A stretch of DNA of 64,000 bases. It comes from Euborellia annulipes. Taxonomy: Eukaryota; Arthropoda; Insecta; Dermaptera; Anisolabididae. The position numbers and the translations under genes are program-made. Positions 35,831 through 48,343 of this stretch are shown here, piece by piece (position 1 is the first letter of the stretch; each line of letters starts with the position of its first letter). The notes below the pieces were generated by a model. That model was not told the DNA's origin. It made no database searches and saw only the letters and a program-made list of their open reading frames with translations. The stretch covers positions 1-64,000 of the forward strand of contig JAKCPI010027614.1 of the NCBI GenBank assembly GCA_023213315.1, written 5' to 3'.

Positions 35831-36771
35831 CAGCCAGTCCGGAGTTTAATCTCTTTTAACGCACGCATTTTCCAGAACAACTCCTTATTTTATTCATTCA
35901 TTGATCAGAATTTAAAATGTACAAAACATGTAATAAATAATGTAACCGAAGGGAAAGAGAAAAGAACAAAAGAAGGGTTTTAATGTCCTTTCAAAAACAA
36001 GAAGGAACAAGAACAAATCATCATTTTAGGAGAATAAAAAGAGTGTTCAACTTTCAAAAACTTAAAGGTTTTTCAAATTAATTTTCATAATTAGCGTGAT
36101 ATGATGATGACAATGAATAAACAAAAAGGTCTTTAGTAAAATAAAATACAATAGAATGTTAAAGTTAATAAAGAATTTTGTTAAAAAAATGAAAAATAAA
36201 AATAAAAACAAGAAGAATACGTATTATAAAAATAATAACAAAAGATGATAAATAATCGGAAAGGTGTAAAATAAAAAAAATATTCACTTTAAGACTTATT
36301 CCAAAGGTAACCTAATTTTATAGTCAAATAAAAATTCTGTCTATTTTTGTTCAGAGGTTCCAGAATTATAAACTAATGAATTTTTAAGGGATATTCATAA
36401 ACTAGTCGAAAGTACATGAAAATATTTTTTTACAGCGTATTTCATTTCATCAGCGTTTATCAAATCGTAAGAAAAAGGCGAAAGGTGAAGAAAAAAAAAA
36501 TCAAAGTAAAGAGATAAGAACCTGTAACGACTCTCGTAAAAAAAATAATCAGATAAGAATAAAAAAATCTTCAGTTGCGCAAAAAAAAAAAAAATGCATG
36601 CCCTAAAAGGATAAGAAATAAAAACGGGGAGTGTGGGGGGCTCTTAACAAATATAAATCCCTAAAAAAACACCTGTTTTATTAAATGATTTTTTCTTTAA
36701 TTTAACCCTGACAATAATTAAAGAGTTTAATCATTGTAGGATTTTGTGGTAAAGAGGCCGTTGCTGCCTAC

Positions 36772-37049
36772 CTGAGTGAGGTTAGTTGTGGTTGAATTGA
36801 TGTCGGCTGCTGCGGCCGCGGCGGCTGCTGCTGCGGTAGCCGAGGAGGGTGTAAGGGGCCGTCTCTGTTGCTGAGCAGCTGCTGCTGCAGCCGCACCTTG
36901 CTGAATTAGATTAGCGGGGTAGACCCACGGTGCTACCCCATAGTATTGGGGTACAACCGTTGGGCCGGCAATCAAAGTGCCTACATACGGCTCTTGCGCG
37001 TTTATCACATAGGGCGTCGAGGCGAACGCGGTAGTGGGGCCAGCGATTC
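36772..37049 (-). CDS. pum: pumilio internal exon, [12 protein letters not shown] segment
   Basis: This 278-base exon encodes the part of Pumilio with [34 protein letters not shown], an alanine/glutamine tract and RRPLTPS, followed by a second long alanine run and [11 protein letters not shown]. The PYYGV/W-YP-NLI and RRPLTPS strings are hallmarks of insect Pumilio and of vertebrate PUM1/PUM2. It enters in phase 1 after a TTTACAG acceptor and leaves in phase 0 at CAG|GTAGGC. That donor departs from the GTRAGT consensus and could allow alternative splicing. The region is thought to act in repression through deadenylase recruitment, not in RNA recognition; nothing in the exon itself shows an enzymatic motif. 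Neighbouring exons are 14.6 kb upstream and 24.0 kb downstream. The alanine stretch is encoded by GCN codons that make a local GC peak in very AT-rich intron. Confidence 0.93.
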
Positions 37050-37194
37050 CTGTAAACAAAGAGACATTCTATGTTAAAAAAAGTAGGGTTGCAATAAAAA
37101 AAGTTTGGACATTAAATATAGTTTTAAAAAAAGATCGAAGAAGAATGAAACAAAAGGTAATATGTTTATTTAGAGATGTAAAAATTGTATACAC

Positions 37195-37300
37195 AAGTTT
37201 CGATATTAGTTACAAATATTGCCAATAGATGGTGCTATTTCACAGATGCAAAAATTTTCTGCACAAGTTTCGATATATTGCCAATAGATGGTGCTATACC
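37195..37300. repeat. Tandem near-duplication next to pum exon
   Basis: ATTGCCAATAGATGGTGCTAT preceded by CACAAGTTTCGATAT occurs twice in about 100 bases. Confidence 0.8.
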
Positions 37301-38354
37301 CTTTAGTGTCTTTAGAGAATAGTCTGAAGCCAGAACGATCAATCAGACAGTTGAAACTTGAAAGGAGGTTAGCTTAACAATGTAAGTTGTTGAAATCATG
37401 TATTTCATGAAACACCGTGTTCCAAAATTCAGTCTACAAAGAAACAATTCTAATTTGCAAACTTCTCTATCAGATTTTTACGGTTTTCAATATTAACATA
37501 CTTTTCGTTTTTGTATCTACAGTCATTAGTGTCAGACTTGACACGTTGTGGTTACTGAGAAGTAACTTTCATGGGAATAATACTGAGGTGGGTTCCCGTT
37601 TCTTTCCTCAGGAGAAGGCATCTCAAATAGAGTTGGATAATTTTTTGCCAAAAAAATTAATTAATAGTAAAATTATTATTACATTTTTTGTTTTGTAAAA
37701 TTAGCATTTAATTATTTAGCATAGTGCTAATAGAAACCCTAATAGTGTTCTAGAATCAAATATTAATTAAATTTTAATTGAAGATAATGGATGAGGGATG
37801 AAATTTGATTAAGGATATTGTTAAATAGTTAGCATATCGGAGGGAAAAACTATTGAATTTGTAATTCCTTTTACATTCAAATTATTTGATCAAAAGAAAT
37901 TTTAATCCTTTTTTCCAAAAAAACTCCCAGAGCATCAATTACCAGCTGGTTTAATTTCAAATCAATTGAAATATACTTTCCCTAGGCATTATTCCATTGA
38001 TAGACTTCCTTTTCAAACCCTAAATAAAAATAGTGCGGAACTAAAAGAAATTTTTCAGATGAATGAATATATATTATTAGAATAAATTCAAATTAATTCT
38101 ATGATGGATCACTTTTTTATCCCATCCCCTAATAATAATAAGCTCACATTTCTGTTATTGTTTGTTGATGCGATGAAGAAAAAAAAAACTTGGCAAGAGA
38201 TTTAATAAATAAATCCATTCCTGTTGCTTTTTTTTTGTTCATGCGTTGAAAAGAGACAGAGAGAGAATTTTTAAGTGAAATTCTATTGTGAAATTGATGG
38301 TGAATTCATTTCTTTTAACAGGATATAATTTTGATAGAAGAATAAACGATGAAG

Positions 38355-38382
38355 AGAGAGAGAGAGAGGGGGGGGGGGGGGA
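38355..38382. repeat. GA repeat followed by poly-G run
   Basis: (GA)n passes directly into a run of about 12 G. Slippage-prone and a possible quadruplex site. Confidence 0.85.
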
Positions 38383-41300
38383 CAGAAACAAATCTTATTT
38401 TCTGATGGCATTCATTTAAAGTTCAAGGCAATGAATGAATATCTTATTTCTCTTTGTATAGATGAAAAAGAAGTACCGTATAACAAGAAAGAGGAATATT
38501 TTCTTTTTTTTACTATTTATTTATTTATTTCTATTGTGAATTCATAAAAAAAAAAATGAAATCAGAAGTGAGATGGGATTATTTGAGATTACGTTATTAT
38601 CCTTTTCAAAAGATATAGAGCGAGTGAATCTTAGTAATTGAAATCTTCTTGATAAGACTATTAATATAATGTCTCATAGAGGTTTCTTTAATTCTGAAGA
38701 AACTCAAGTAGTTAAAAAACAGGACATGTCAAAATCAAATGGACATTTTACAGGCGGAGAAATCATGCAGTAATTTCAATAATGAATTTATTTTTGGCAC
38801 TTTTCTCAAAATAATTTTCAGTAGGTGCTAACGTAAATGTCATGTGTATCTCTCGCTGAGTGGCCAGAGTCAGAGATGGTAGAGTCAGAGAGGAAAATTT
38901 TCCATCAAATTTATTCTTGCTCAATTCTGGGAAATTAAAAATCATATTCACGATAGGAAATTCAAATAATATATCTATTGATTTTTGAGGTATAAATGTG
39001 TTGAGTTTAATCACCTCCTTTTTCTTCCAAATGATGTCATTGATTAAGAAAATTCAAATTTGTTGGGCTTGATACAGGAAAGTGACTCTAAGGGTAGCTA
39101 ACTAAACTGTAGTTGTGAGGATGCAGCGTTTCGTATTCCAGTAAATCCAACAATATCTATTTAAAATTGATCAGGCCAATAGATTTTAATAGAACGTTTC
39201 GGAAATAGATTGAGATCATTCTTAGGATAAGTTGAAATTAAAATTGTCTTTCCTCTGGCTTTAGTTAAACGACCTTGGGAGCCTCATATGCCTGCTGCAT
39301 CATTATATTTACTGCAAAAAAAGCCTCTGAATCCAAAAACCCATTTCCTAGAGAAAATCTCTAGTCACTTCAGGCGTATCGTGTACCAAACAAAACGCCT
39401 TAAATCATCTCAAAAGACTAACAAAGAACCTTTGATTATGAAATATAGAAGAGTAAACGTAATTAAATTTATCTTTTGTAAAATAATATTTCTCGTGACC
39501 ATCTGTTTTTAATTTCACTCTTGCATCATTTTAGCGGAATTAAATGTAATTAAAGAGAAAAAGATAGAAAATATCCATTGTAATATGTTTTGACCTATTT
39601 TAAATTATTCTATTTTTTTAAATAAATTGAATTAGATGAAAATTAATTAATCGTTATACGATATTCACTCAATTAAAAGGGCGATTCTCAAATGGGTCAA
39701 ACCCATTTGTGGGCGGGAGAGCAAAATCATAAAGCACCACTCGCTATTTTCGGGTTCTAAAAAATCCGTTTCATTGCGTTTTTATTTAATAAACATTACA
39801 ATTGTTTTAATTTTAAAATTCTATTCTGTTTTATCAAAGTCAAGGAAATGAGTCATTTTGTAAGATGCCCAATTGTAGATACTGTTGTAGTCATGTCTCT
39901 CTGATGAAAAATTATTATTTTTAATTGTATTTATTGAATCATGAAGAGAAAAAGGAAATTAGACGTGGCTGAGATGAAATGAACATGGACCAATGGTCAA
40001 ATCCCAAATAATGAGAGAGCGATATTGAAAACGGATAACAGTGAAGCGAAAAAGAATCAAAAGAGCGGACTAAAATTGTCATTTTTTTTTTTAATAAATC
40101 CCGGGAGAACTTCATTAGTACAAATTGATATTCAGAAATAAAGGTAATATTATATTATTATTTTTTTTTTTATAATACATGAGAAAAAAAATCGCATTTC
40201 ATCATCAAACGGAAATTATAAATTAAAGATTTTATTTTAATATCGTTTTATGCATAATTAATTATCAAATTATGTAGGGGAAATTAGCGAGCACCTTATA
40301 AATTTGTGCCCCTGTATTTCCTCAATTAAAAATATTGAAAAAATAAAAATTAGTTCAAAGGAAAATGTCTTGATTTCCTATGAGTCATTAGAAATGCAAG
40401 AAAAAATTCGTTTATTATTTAATTTAATGAATAGATGGTAGGTTTAGAAAATTAGTAAAGACGATAAGAATGAAACAAGAAGAAAATATTGACATAGTAT
40501 AAGCCAGTCTTATTTCTGGTAACTCTACAAATCTACAGAGCAGATGTGGTAAGAAATTTAAGACTAAATTATTTTGGAATTGTTCTAATATTAATTAAAA
40601 CTCTGAGAAAGCCGGGGACTGGCAAAGGAGAAAGGATTGGTGACCCCGAGCAATCAGCATGTGGAACGGCCCACTGTATCCATGGGTATAATATAATTTA
40701 AAAATATATTTAATAAAGTCATACCCTAAATGGCCTCAGTAACCTAAAAGAGTTAAAAAATAAAACTCAGAGACTATGTGTAAAATGATTTATTTTGAAG
40801 CGAAACTTTTTTCCTCAAAGTGTTACGAAACGTTGCATTTTTTCCCTTCGACGGGGGCGACGAATACCCCTACACTACCATGGGAATAACATAATGGGCA
40901 GAGTATATTAAAATTGGGTATTCTTGTGCAAAAAGCGACGCGACAAGACTCAACACATTCTTAACCCGAAAAGCAGTTTATAAATCAAAATTATTTGCAC
41001 TGATCTTTCAAATATTTTCCTATCGCTTAGTTAATTTTTCTTAGAAGTTTCACTTCCCTTATAGTATGAATACATGGTGTTTTGTTGTATTGATACTAAG
41101 GCATAATCCCCATGCGATTGCAAAGCTATTTTATATAAAAGGACGTAAAAAAGCTTTTTTTTTTTAATTTTATTGATGCGGTTTGCGAATGTTGTTGACC
41201 TTTCCTCTTGTACATCCCCCGACACAACCACCAAAAAACACACACAAATAGAGCGATTAGTTTTTGAAATATTTGCATGTATCAGAGTGGATAAGCAAAA

Positions 41301-41822
41301 ACATTTTTTTTTTTTTTAAATATGAAATGATTTATATCGTGTGAAAAGATCATTTTTTATCGTAAAACATTTTAAATGGCATTTATTGATTGACGGGTCA
41401 ATCGGGATGACCCCGTAGGGCGGGTTTTTGCTTAATAATCCCTGACTAGCAGGGTGTAGGAATTAATTAAAGCGGCCCATTCGAAATTACTCATGTATCT
41501 CGACTCTATTCCTATTGAAATAGAAAGAGATTAGCAGAAACAACATATGAAAGAGAGAAGATCCTTGTGTCAACACTTATTGGGAGTCCCGTTTCAGCTT
41601 AAGTCAAGAGATCGAGGAGAGGAATGACGTCACTCTTTTACTTCTTTGTTTACATTTCGCGACAAACAGTTAATGTCATTTAATTTATGTACAAAGTTTT
41701 TTTTTTTTTTTTTTTTTTTAATAAACCGGTTTAACTATTTTCCGAAAACTTATGAGAAGACCTAATAAGGTGAAAAATTTATGTGAAAATATAAACAAGA
41801 AATTGTTTTAATTAATTTAAAA

Positions 41823-42222
41823 CAGACGTTCCCAACCCAATTTAAGCCACGGACCACTTTTACAGTTCAAATTTGCCACTTTAAAAAATTCTTAAAATAT
41901 TCGGAAAGTATTTGTTCGGGGTTTAGGGGGGGGGGGAGGGGGAATGCGCTTTACCTCAAAAAGTTTTTTTTTTTTTTTAGTATCTCCAAAACCAACGATT
42001 TTGGACTCAAACTTTACAGAAAATTTTGTTCTTTTGGATACTCCCTACTACTCAATAAAATGATCAATAAGGGAAAAAAATGGGCAAGTCTCATAATAAA
42101 GAAATAGACGGAAAGTCGAAGGCGGGCTTTGCAACTAGTTTAATAACAATAATTTTTATAAATTTACTATTATTTTTTTAATAAGGACACCCGCCTCGCG
42201 GACCACCAGTTGGGAACCACTA
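41823..42222. mobile_element. hAT-type MITE with 8-bp duplication ATTTAAAA
   Basis: Ends CAGACGTTCCCAAC and GTTGGGAACCACTA, internal inverted CGGACCAC near both ends, and a perfect 8-bp repeat ATTTAAAA at 41815-41822 and 42223-42230. 400 bp, with a G run near 41927 and no transposase. Confidence 0.9.
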
Positions 42223-42290
42223 ATTTAAAAGATATTAATGCTCATTTGCACCAACACATCTTAAATCTTAAGCTCGCTTTGAGTTATTCG

Positions 42291-44034
42291 TAACCTAAAA
42301 AATGAAATGTGGCATTTTACTTATTCAACTATTTATATATAGAATATATATTTTTTTGAAATAAATATATCTTATTGTTATTATTTTTGCGTTGGAGGCA
42401 CAAATAGAGGATCTTAAGACCCGATTTCCTCATTTCAAATTCAATTCTAAGATGAGCTTAAGATCTAAGATGTGTTGGTGCAAACGAATTTAATTGTAAG
42501 ATCCGACATTTGGATTTTATTTCTCCGAGGCAATGGTCTTAAAAATTTCGCTATTTATTTATGTATTTTAAATTTTTTATGCATATTATTATTATTTGGA
42601 AAACCCTTGTGAGATAAAGAACTCAAAAAAAAATCATTTTCTGGTTTATTACAACTGGTGCTTTGTGTATGGATGGCACACACCAAACCTATTCGTCAGT
42701 TCTTGGCTCTAAGACCCCTTCCCGGTGTTATAATTTGTAAGTGAGCTGGCTGTCTAATTTTCTATAAAAATGACAACCAAGTCATTGATAAACAAAGAGT
42801 AGAAATAAGAGTATTCAAGGAAGGAGAGTTGAAGAAAAAAAAACACGATTGAAATTTTAAATCAACTAGTTTAAATAATAATATAGTATATCTATAAGAA
42901 AAGCGAAAATAGCAGATAATTCGATAATAGCAATGTTATATGAAATTAGTGTAATAGCTGTTATTTACCATGGATCTTTTTTAGCCCGGGGGATCTATTA
43001 TAATTATAAATAAAAATATCTGCTTTTTAAAAAACAAAAAAAATTATAATATAAAATATTAAATTAAATAGTTAATCGGGGTGCCAAGGGGGGGGGGGGG
43101 GGGTTTGAAATCATGAGGGCAAGTGCAAAGTAGCCCTTAACCCTTTTCCATATATAAAAAAAAAATTAGTTTAATAATTCTCCTTGAAAGACTTTTATAG
43201 CATAAGACACAAATTATTTTACGATTAAATAAGAATATTGTAATGTTTTCCATGTTGATAATACTGTATATATGTAATTGTATAAAATTTAATGAAGAGC
43301 CTGAGTGTATAAATAGATAAAGAACTTGGTTTATTATTATTTTGGTTTTAATTTAAATTTTGTCTCGGATAATATCCGTTGCAAATTTGGATATGGTTAG
43401 AATTTATTTGTCACGTGTCCTTTATTATACCTTGACTTGCGCGTAAAGTACAAACAAAAATAATTATATTTTCTTTTACACTTGTTAACATTTGCATTTT
43501 TATTATTTTTTTTTAAATTTCCGATTTTTTTTTTTTTATATAGGCCTACAAGGAAATAGAAAAAATTGTTTTATTGGAAATCTATCCCAATATAACAAAT
43601 CGATTGGTGAAAACTCTACTTTTTCCTTTTATCATTTACCAAATGTTTATTTTTTCTTTTAGACCCCCCCCCCCCCACCAAACCCGTAAACGCAAAAAAT
43701 AATATGATGAACCTTTTTTCCAAAAAATAATAAATAATATGCATTAAAAAATTTAAAATACATAAATAAATAGGAAAATGTTTAAGACCATTATCCCAGG
43801 AGAAATAAAATCCAAATGTCGGATCTTACAATTAAATTCGTTTGCACCAACACATCTTAGATCTTAAGCTCATCTTACAATTGAATTTGAAATGAGGAAA
43901 TCGGGTCTTAAGATCCTCTAATTGTGCCTCCAACGTATAAATAATAATAAGAAATATTTATTTAAAAAAAATATATATTCTATATATAAATAGTTGAATA
44001 AGTAAAAGCCATGCCACATTTCATTTTTTAGGTT
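42291..44034. mobile_element. 1.74-kb element with 300-bp inverted arms
   Basis: Arms 42291-42590 and 43735-44034 are inverted copies, roughly nine-tenths identical by eye, from AACCTAAAAAATGAAATG outward to TATGCAT at the inner ends. The 1.1-kb centre has no open frame or family match, a 14-G run near 43089-43102 and a C run near 43665. The left arm also pairs with a short piece outside itself at 42247-42272. Confidence 0.85.
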
Positions 44035-44242
44035 ATCATCATTTTGAAAAAATAAGAAAATTTTTTTATTAAGCGATTTTTATGCGACCAAACTTAAATT
44101 AGAAATTTTGAATTAAAAAATAAAAACAAAAAAGCATAGTGGTTAATTGAAATTACATTTAGGAATCAATCATAGGGTTCTATGAACAGAGTCAGTTTAC
44201 GCGAACTCTAAATAAAGAAACGGTACAGTAGGTGTCATAAGA

Positions 44243-44347
44243 GCCTGATGTGTTCGAGAGTGGAGCCTTAGCTTAGGCAACAAAAATGCTTAGCTGTTGG
44301 AATTGTTGTCTTAAAAGCTCAAGGCTCCACTCTTGAGCACATCAGGC
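44243..44347. repeat. Hairpin, 30-base arms
   Basis: GCCTGATGTG...GAGTGGAGCCTT at 44243-44270 pairs with AAGGCTCCACTC...CACATCAGGC ending at 44347, with few mismatches. Loop about 45 bases. Confidence 0.8.
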
Positions 44348-45537
44348 ACTTGTGGCGCAGACTGTACCCTGTACTTTGGTATTTGTATAAACCACAATTT
44401 TTCTGCATTTAACTAAAATCTTGTTATTTAGCTTTTTAACTCATGCCTGCCTCCAGAGTGAAATATTTTTCTAAAAAAATTGTTTTTCCTCTGGTTTCCA
44501 GATCATTATATTAGAGATAAAAATAAATATAGAACTTCAAAAGAGAATTTTCTATACCTTCCTACACAGGTAGATAATTCCTTTCATTGAGAACCAAATA
44601 ATCTTTGAATTCAATGTCCAAAGCATCCAGTAACTTTAAATAGAAAATTAATAAGAACAAAAGGAAAAGAGAAAAGTGGAGGCAAAAGTTTTCTATCTTT
44701 TAGACATTTAATCGATTTAGTATGAAAAGAACACATCAACACACGCACACCGACACACAAATTCCCTTAGCGAGTGAACATATTATTACTTGTTTGATAA
44801 CTCTTTAAGCAAATTAAATTTTAATGAATATTAGGTAAATGGACAGAGAGTAATATTTGAATTAGTCTAATGGGTCAACATTTTAACCGTCAGAGAGCAA
44901 TTAAATGAAAGAAAAAATTATAATGAATTTTTAATTAATTAAGATAGGCCTATTGTTATAATTGAATTCGTAAAAAAAATGTATTGGACCCAAAAGCAAC
45001 AAGTAACGACTAATGACGCTGGGTGAATGAAACAAACATCTCTTTTTTTAAATCAACCTGCTGGCGTGCTTATTTAGTCAAAATGTGTAGGAGGAATTGG
45101 AAAAATTTTGTTTAATCTTGGAAATTCTATGAAAAAGCAGCGGGTGACCGGGGAAATAAATCTAAAATATCAAAATTTCGACGAAATGGATTTGAACTTT
45201 TGATTATGAAAATGTTAAAAGAATTTTCCTTTCGCTTTCTTGTTTATTTAATTATGAAAACAGCCAATTAGTCATCCGCCTACATGGAAATTGTTAGCGT
45301 AGGCTTTACGTTTATTGATTATATTCACCATCTTAGAGAGAAATTTTCAATAATTTGATACATACATACTTGAGGGAAATTTTATTCTGCTTTTTATATA
45401 TCGAAATGTCTTATATTGAAACTTTTCTTAAGTGGCTAATTCAAAAATCTTTCTTGGAACTCTTAATTAAAGAAACAAAAAATCACTCAATAAATCAGAG
45501 GGAAAAAGATATATTTCTTTGCCTCCTTCAAATTCTA

Positions 45538-45662
45538 GGTCATAATTTTCAATAATTTATTAAAAATTAACATTTTTAACACTCTTGTGTCATCTTTATA
45601 AATGATTTCACACAAGAGTGTCAAACATTTTAATTTTTAAAATATCATTGAAACCTATGACC
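45538..45662. repeat. Fold-back repeat of 125 bp
   Basis: Arms of about 55 bases with mismatches; the inner part ACACTCTTGTGT pairs perfectly with ACACAAGAGTGT, and the outer ends GGTCATA and TATGACC match. Confidence 0.75.
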
Positions 45663-45694
45663 TTGTATTATTTAATTTCTCATAAATAATACAA

Positions 45695-46306
45695 AAAATT
45701 GGAGGCTTCAAAACGTGTATTTCCATCAATATTTCGATTTCGAATTTTTGACATGAATCCAATACTTTTTCTCTTTATATATACAGGGGTTTCTGAAATA
45801 GGTTGCTAAACTTCAGGAGTGGTTGACTTATATTCAAATAAAGAAAATAGTTCAAAAATGATTTGTTTTCCCGCTAGCCGCCATTTTTTTTTTTCATTAA
45901 ATTTTTTTTATCTCCAGAATGGTTATAGTGAAATTTGGTAATTAAGGTAATTACTGAGGTAAGGGACTAGTGTTAAAAAAATATTCAACCTTATCTTAAA
46001 ATGGCGCCCATTTGAAATTTTCAATATAAAAATTTTAAAATGGGCGCGAATTTTTAATATAAAAATTTCAAATGGGTGCCATTTTAAGATAAGGTTGAAT
46101 ATTTTTTTTAACACTAGTCCCTTACCTCAGTAATTACCTTAATTGCCAAATTTCACTATAACCATTTTGGAGATAAAAAAAGAAAGCTAGTATTTTTGGA
46201 CCTATACTACAAGGAACTTTTTTCTTTATTTGTATATAAGAAAACTTCTCCAGAAGTTTGGCAACCTATTTCAGAAATACCCTGTATCTATAAGAAAAAG
46301 TAAAAA
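45695..46306 (+). repeat. HER right end interrupted by a mariner-like element
   Basis: The body end GTATTTCCATCAATATTTCG, TTTTTGACATGAATCC and TACTTTTTCTCTTTATATA stops at 45783 and resumes at 46285 with TATCTATAAGAAAAAGTA, completing the terminal palindrome. Confidence 0.8.
45784..46284. mobile_element. Fold-back Tc1/mariner-like MITE, TA-flanked
   Basis: 501 bp, palindromic along most of its length. Ends CAGGGGTTTCTGAAATAGG and CCTATTTCAGAAATACCCTG lie between TA dinucleotides (45782-45783, 46285-46286). The inner arms share TTAACACTAGTCCC and AATGGCGCCC/GGGTGCCATT. No transposase. Confidence 0.88.
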
Positions 46307-47710
46307 TACAGCAATATTAAATAATTTCATTTTACTAGTTCCAGTTCAGAAATTAGGTGCAACGGAATAACCGGATTATTTGATGTATTTCTTTAATCCA
46401 TAGATTTATTCCATTTTTCTAACAGCGTTATCGTGATATGATGCTTGATATTTAGTCACCGAAACCTCGTCAACGGGCAAATAAAATTTTTATCTCCATA
46501 AATAAAAAGTAAAAATTATTTATTCTGAATATCGGTTTGAAATTAAAAGTGCAATCAATGGAAAATCGTAATTAAAATTTAATTTCTTTTTTTTTGTTCT
46601 AATAAAATTTATTCTATTGTTAATCAAACAAAAACCTTTATTTTATTTCTTTTTTTTATATCTGTCCTTCCTTCAATTCTCTTACATAATCAAAGAAATA
46701 AAATTTAAAAGAATTTTCTGTTTATTTGGTTGCCTATGTTCAAGGCAACTTTTTTTTTATTCTCCATATTTTGTTTATTCAAATTATTTTATTCAACCGT
46801 ATATATTGTATAATTTTCTTTATATAAATTCACCATCGAATATTTATAAATAAAATTTAAATAAAATATTCCATAAAAATTTTTATTTTTAATCCGATAT
46901 ATAGATGCCAAGAGTTGATCCTGAGGGCGTAGGTCTTAATTTAAAATTCTCATAGAAAAATTAATATTAAAACCACGGCCAAAGACCACGCTAAGAGAAC
47001 CTTTTCTGGTGGCTTAATTGAATACATTAATAATATTAAGCTGAGGGCATACTTCAACGGCGTATTCTTTTTTTTTATTTTTTGAATATTTTAAAAATAA
47101 CAACCATTTTTAAAAACTGCTTTGTTTGAAATTTATTTTTCTCATCTTTTTTTTTATTAATAAATAGAGCAATTTAAGTTAATTATATGGATATTAATCT
47201 CTAGTGATATACACACCTAAGTAAAAAAAAAAATTTGGTTGTTATTTATCACCAAAACCCATTCCCTTTTTTACTCTTTCTCTCCAAATAAATGAAATGT
47301 TAGAGAGAAGAGTTAAAAAAAAAAAGTAAAATTGATTTTTCATTTTGACAAATTGTTATCAGAGGAATTTCATTTGTTCGAATTGTGAAATTATAGTCTT
47401 CTCAAATTACTACCTTGAATTTTTATTAATATATTATAGTTATTATCGTATTGAATATGAAAGAAAGAAAATAGAGTAATTCGATTAATGAAAGGATCAC
47501 CCAAAGGCAGTCAAATAAAAAAACTCTAAATTCTCTTTGAAATTTGAAAGGTTTTCGAGAAAATTCTTCTTGGGGGGGGGGGGGGACTGTTTTCTTAAAA
47601 TTTGCTTAAAAATTGGTATCTCAAATTTGGCTAATATATATTTAAATTAATTAAATGCAGTTTATATATCCGTAGATATACCTGGCATTTTGAAATATTT
47701 TATTTAGAGC

Positions 47711-47973
47711 CAAGGGCGGATCCAGAGGTGTTTCTCGGGGGGGGGGGGGAGGTAATCTGGTGTGACTCGTCGCACAGCAAACTATTTTTTCTTAATTTTG
47801 GTAATTTAAAGGCGCATTCTGTACTTGTTTGCCAGAATATAAATACAAATCAAATTTTTAAGTATTAATTTTTAAAATTTTACATTAAAAATAATTTTTT
47901 TTTGGAAAAAAGATTTTTTCTCGGGGAGGGGGGGGGTAATTACCCCCTTTGCTCCCCCTTGTATCCGCCCTTG
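47711..47973. mobile_element. hAT-type MITE with 8-bp duplication TTTAGAGC
   Basis: Ends CAAGGGCGGATCCAGAGG and GTATCCGCCCTTG are inverted, flanked by perfect TTTAGAGC at 47703-47710 and 47974-47981. G runs lie near both ends. The interior 47755-47830 contains a decayed HER hairpin (CTGGTGTGACTCGTCGCACAG). Confidence 0.9.
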
Positions 47974-48177
47974 TTTAGAGCAATATAAAATATAAAAAAA
48001 AGGAACAGAGTCCTTGGGGGTAAATGTCCCAAATGACGCTTCTGTGATGACCTTTCAAATTTCAAGCAGAATTTAAGTCTTTTATTAGGCTGAATGCGTT
48101 TATATTCTCAATATATTCATATTCTTGTTCGTTTCACTTGCCAAGGTAAAAAATGCAAAGCTGTCAAGGCAAGCTAA

Positions 48178-48343
48178 CTAGGTCTGTCGCTCTGCACAAT
48201 TCCAGCTATTCCATCGGGTCAAAATCTACATTTTCTGCCCCGGCCCAAATTTAATACGAACCGAATGCAAGTTATGCTAGCGTGCAAAAAATTAAACGAA
48301 CAGAATATAGGGCAAAATGGGTAAATTATTCTGCAAAGGCAAA
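48178..48343 (+). repeat. Dispersed repeat, copy 1
   Basis: Shares CGCTCTGCACAA, CCAGCTATTC, AAAATCTACATTTTCTGCCC, GCAAGTTATG and GCGTGCAAAAAAT, in that order, with 63180-63374. Family unknown, non-coding. Confidence 0.8.

Larger units (their letters stand above)
12726..36771 (-). other. pum: pumilio intron (24.0 kb) between YVINAQ and PMRLVSP exons
   Basis: Donor GTAGGC at 36771, acceptor TTTCAG ending at 12726, phase 0 on both sides. It contains most copies of the hairpin-ended repeat and the SINE cluster. Segments 12744-14430, 15171-17316, 21425-23557, 24517-25954, 26486-27463, 29222-30877 and 31787-33044 are AT-rich with homopolymers and microsatellites, and I see no gene in them. Additional small exons may exist inside, because protein between RRPLTPS and QVIPAYYDQ varies in length among animals. 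Confidence 0.7.

Noticed and set aside
42591..43734. Transposase gene between the long inverted arms
   Set aside because: No frame of useful length and no motif; the centre looks non-coding.
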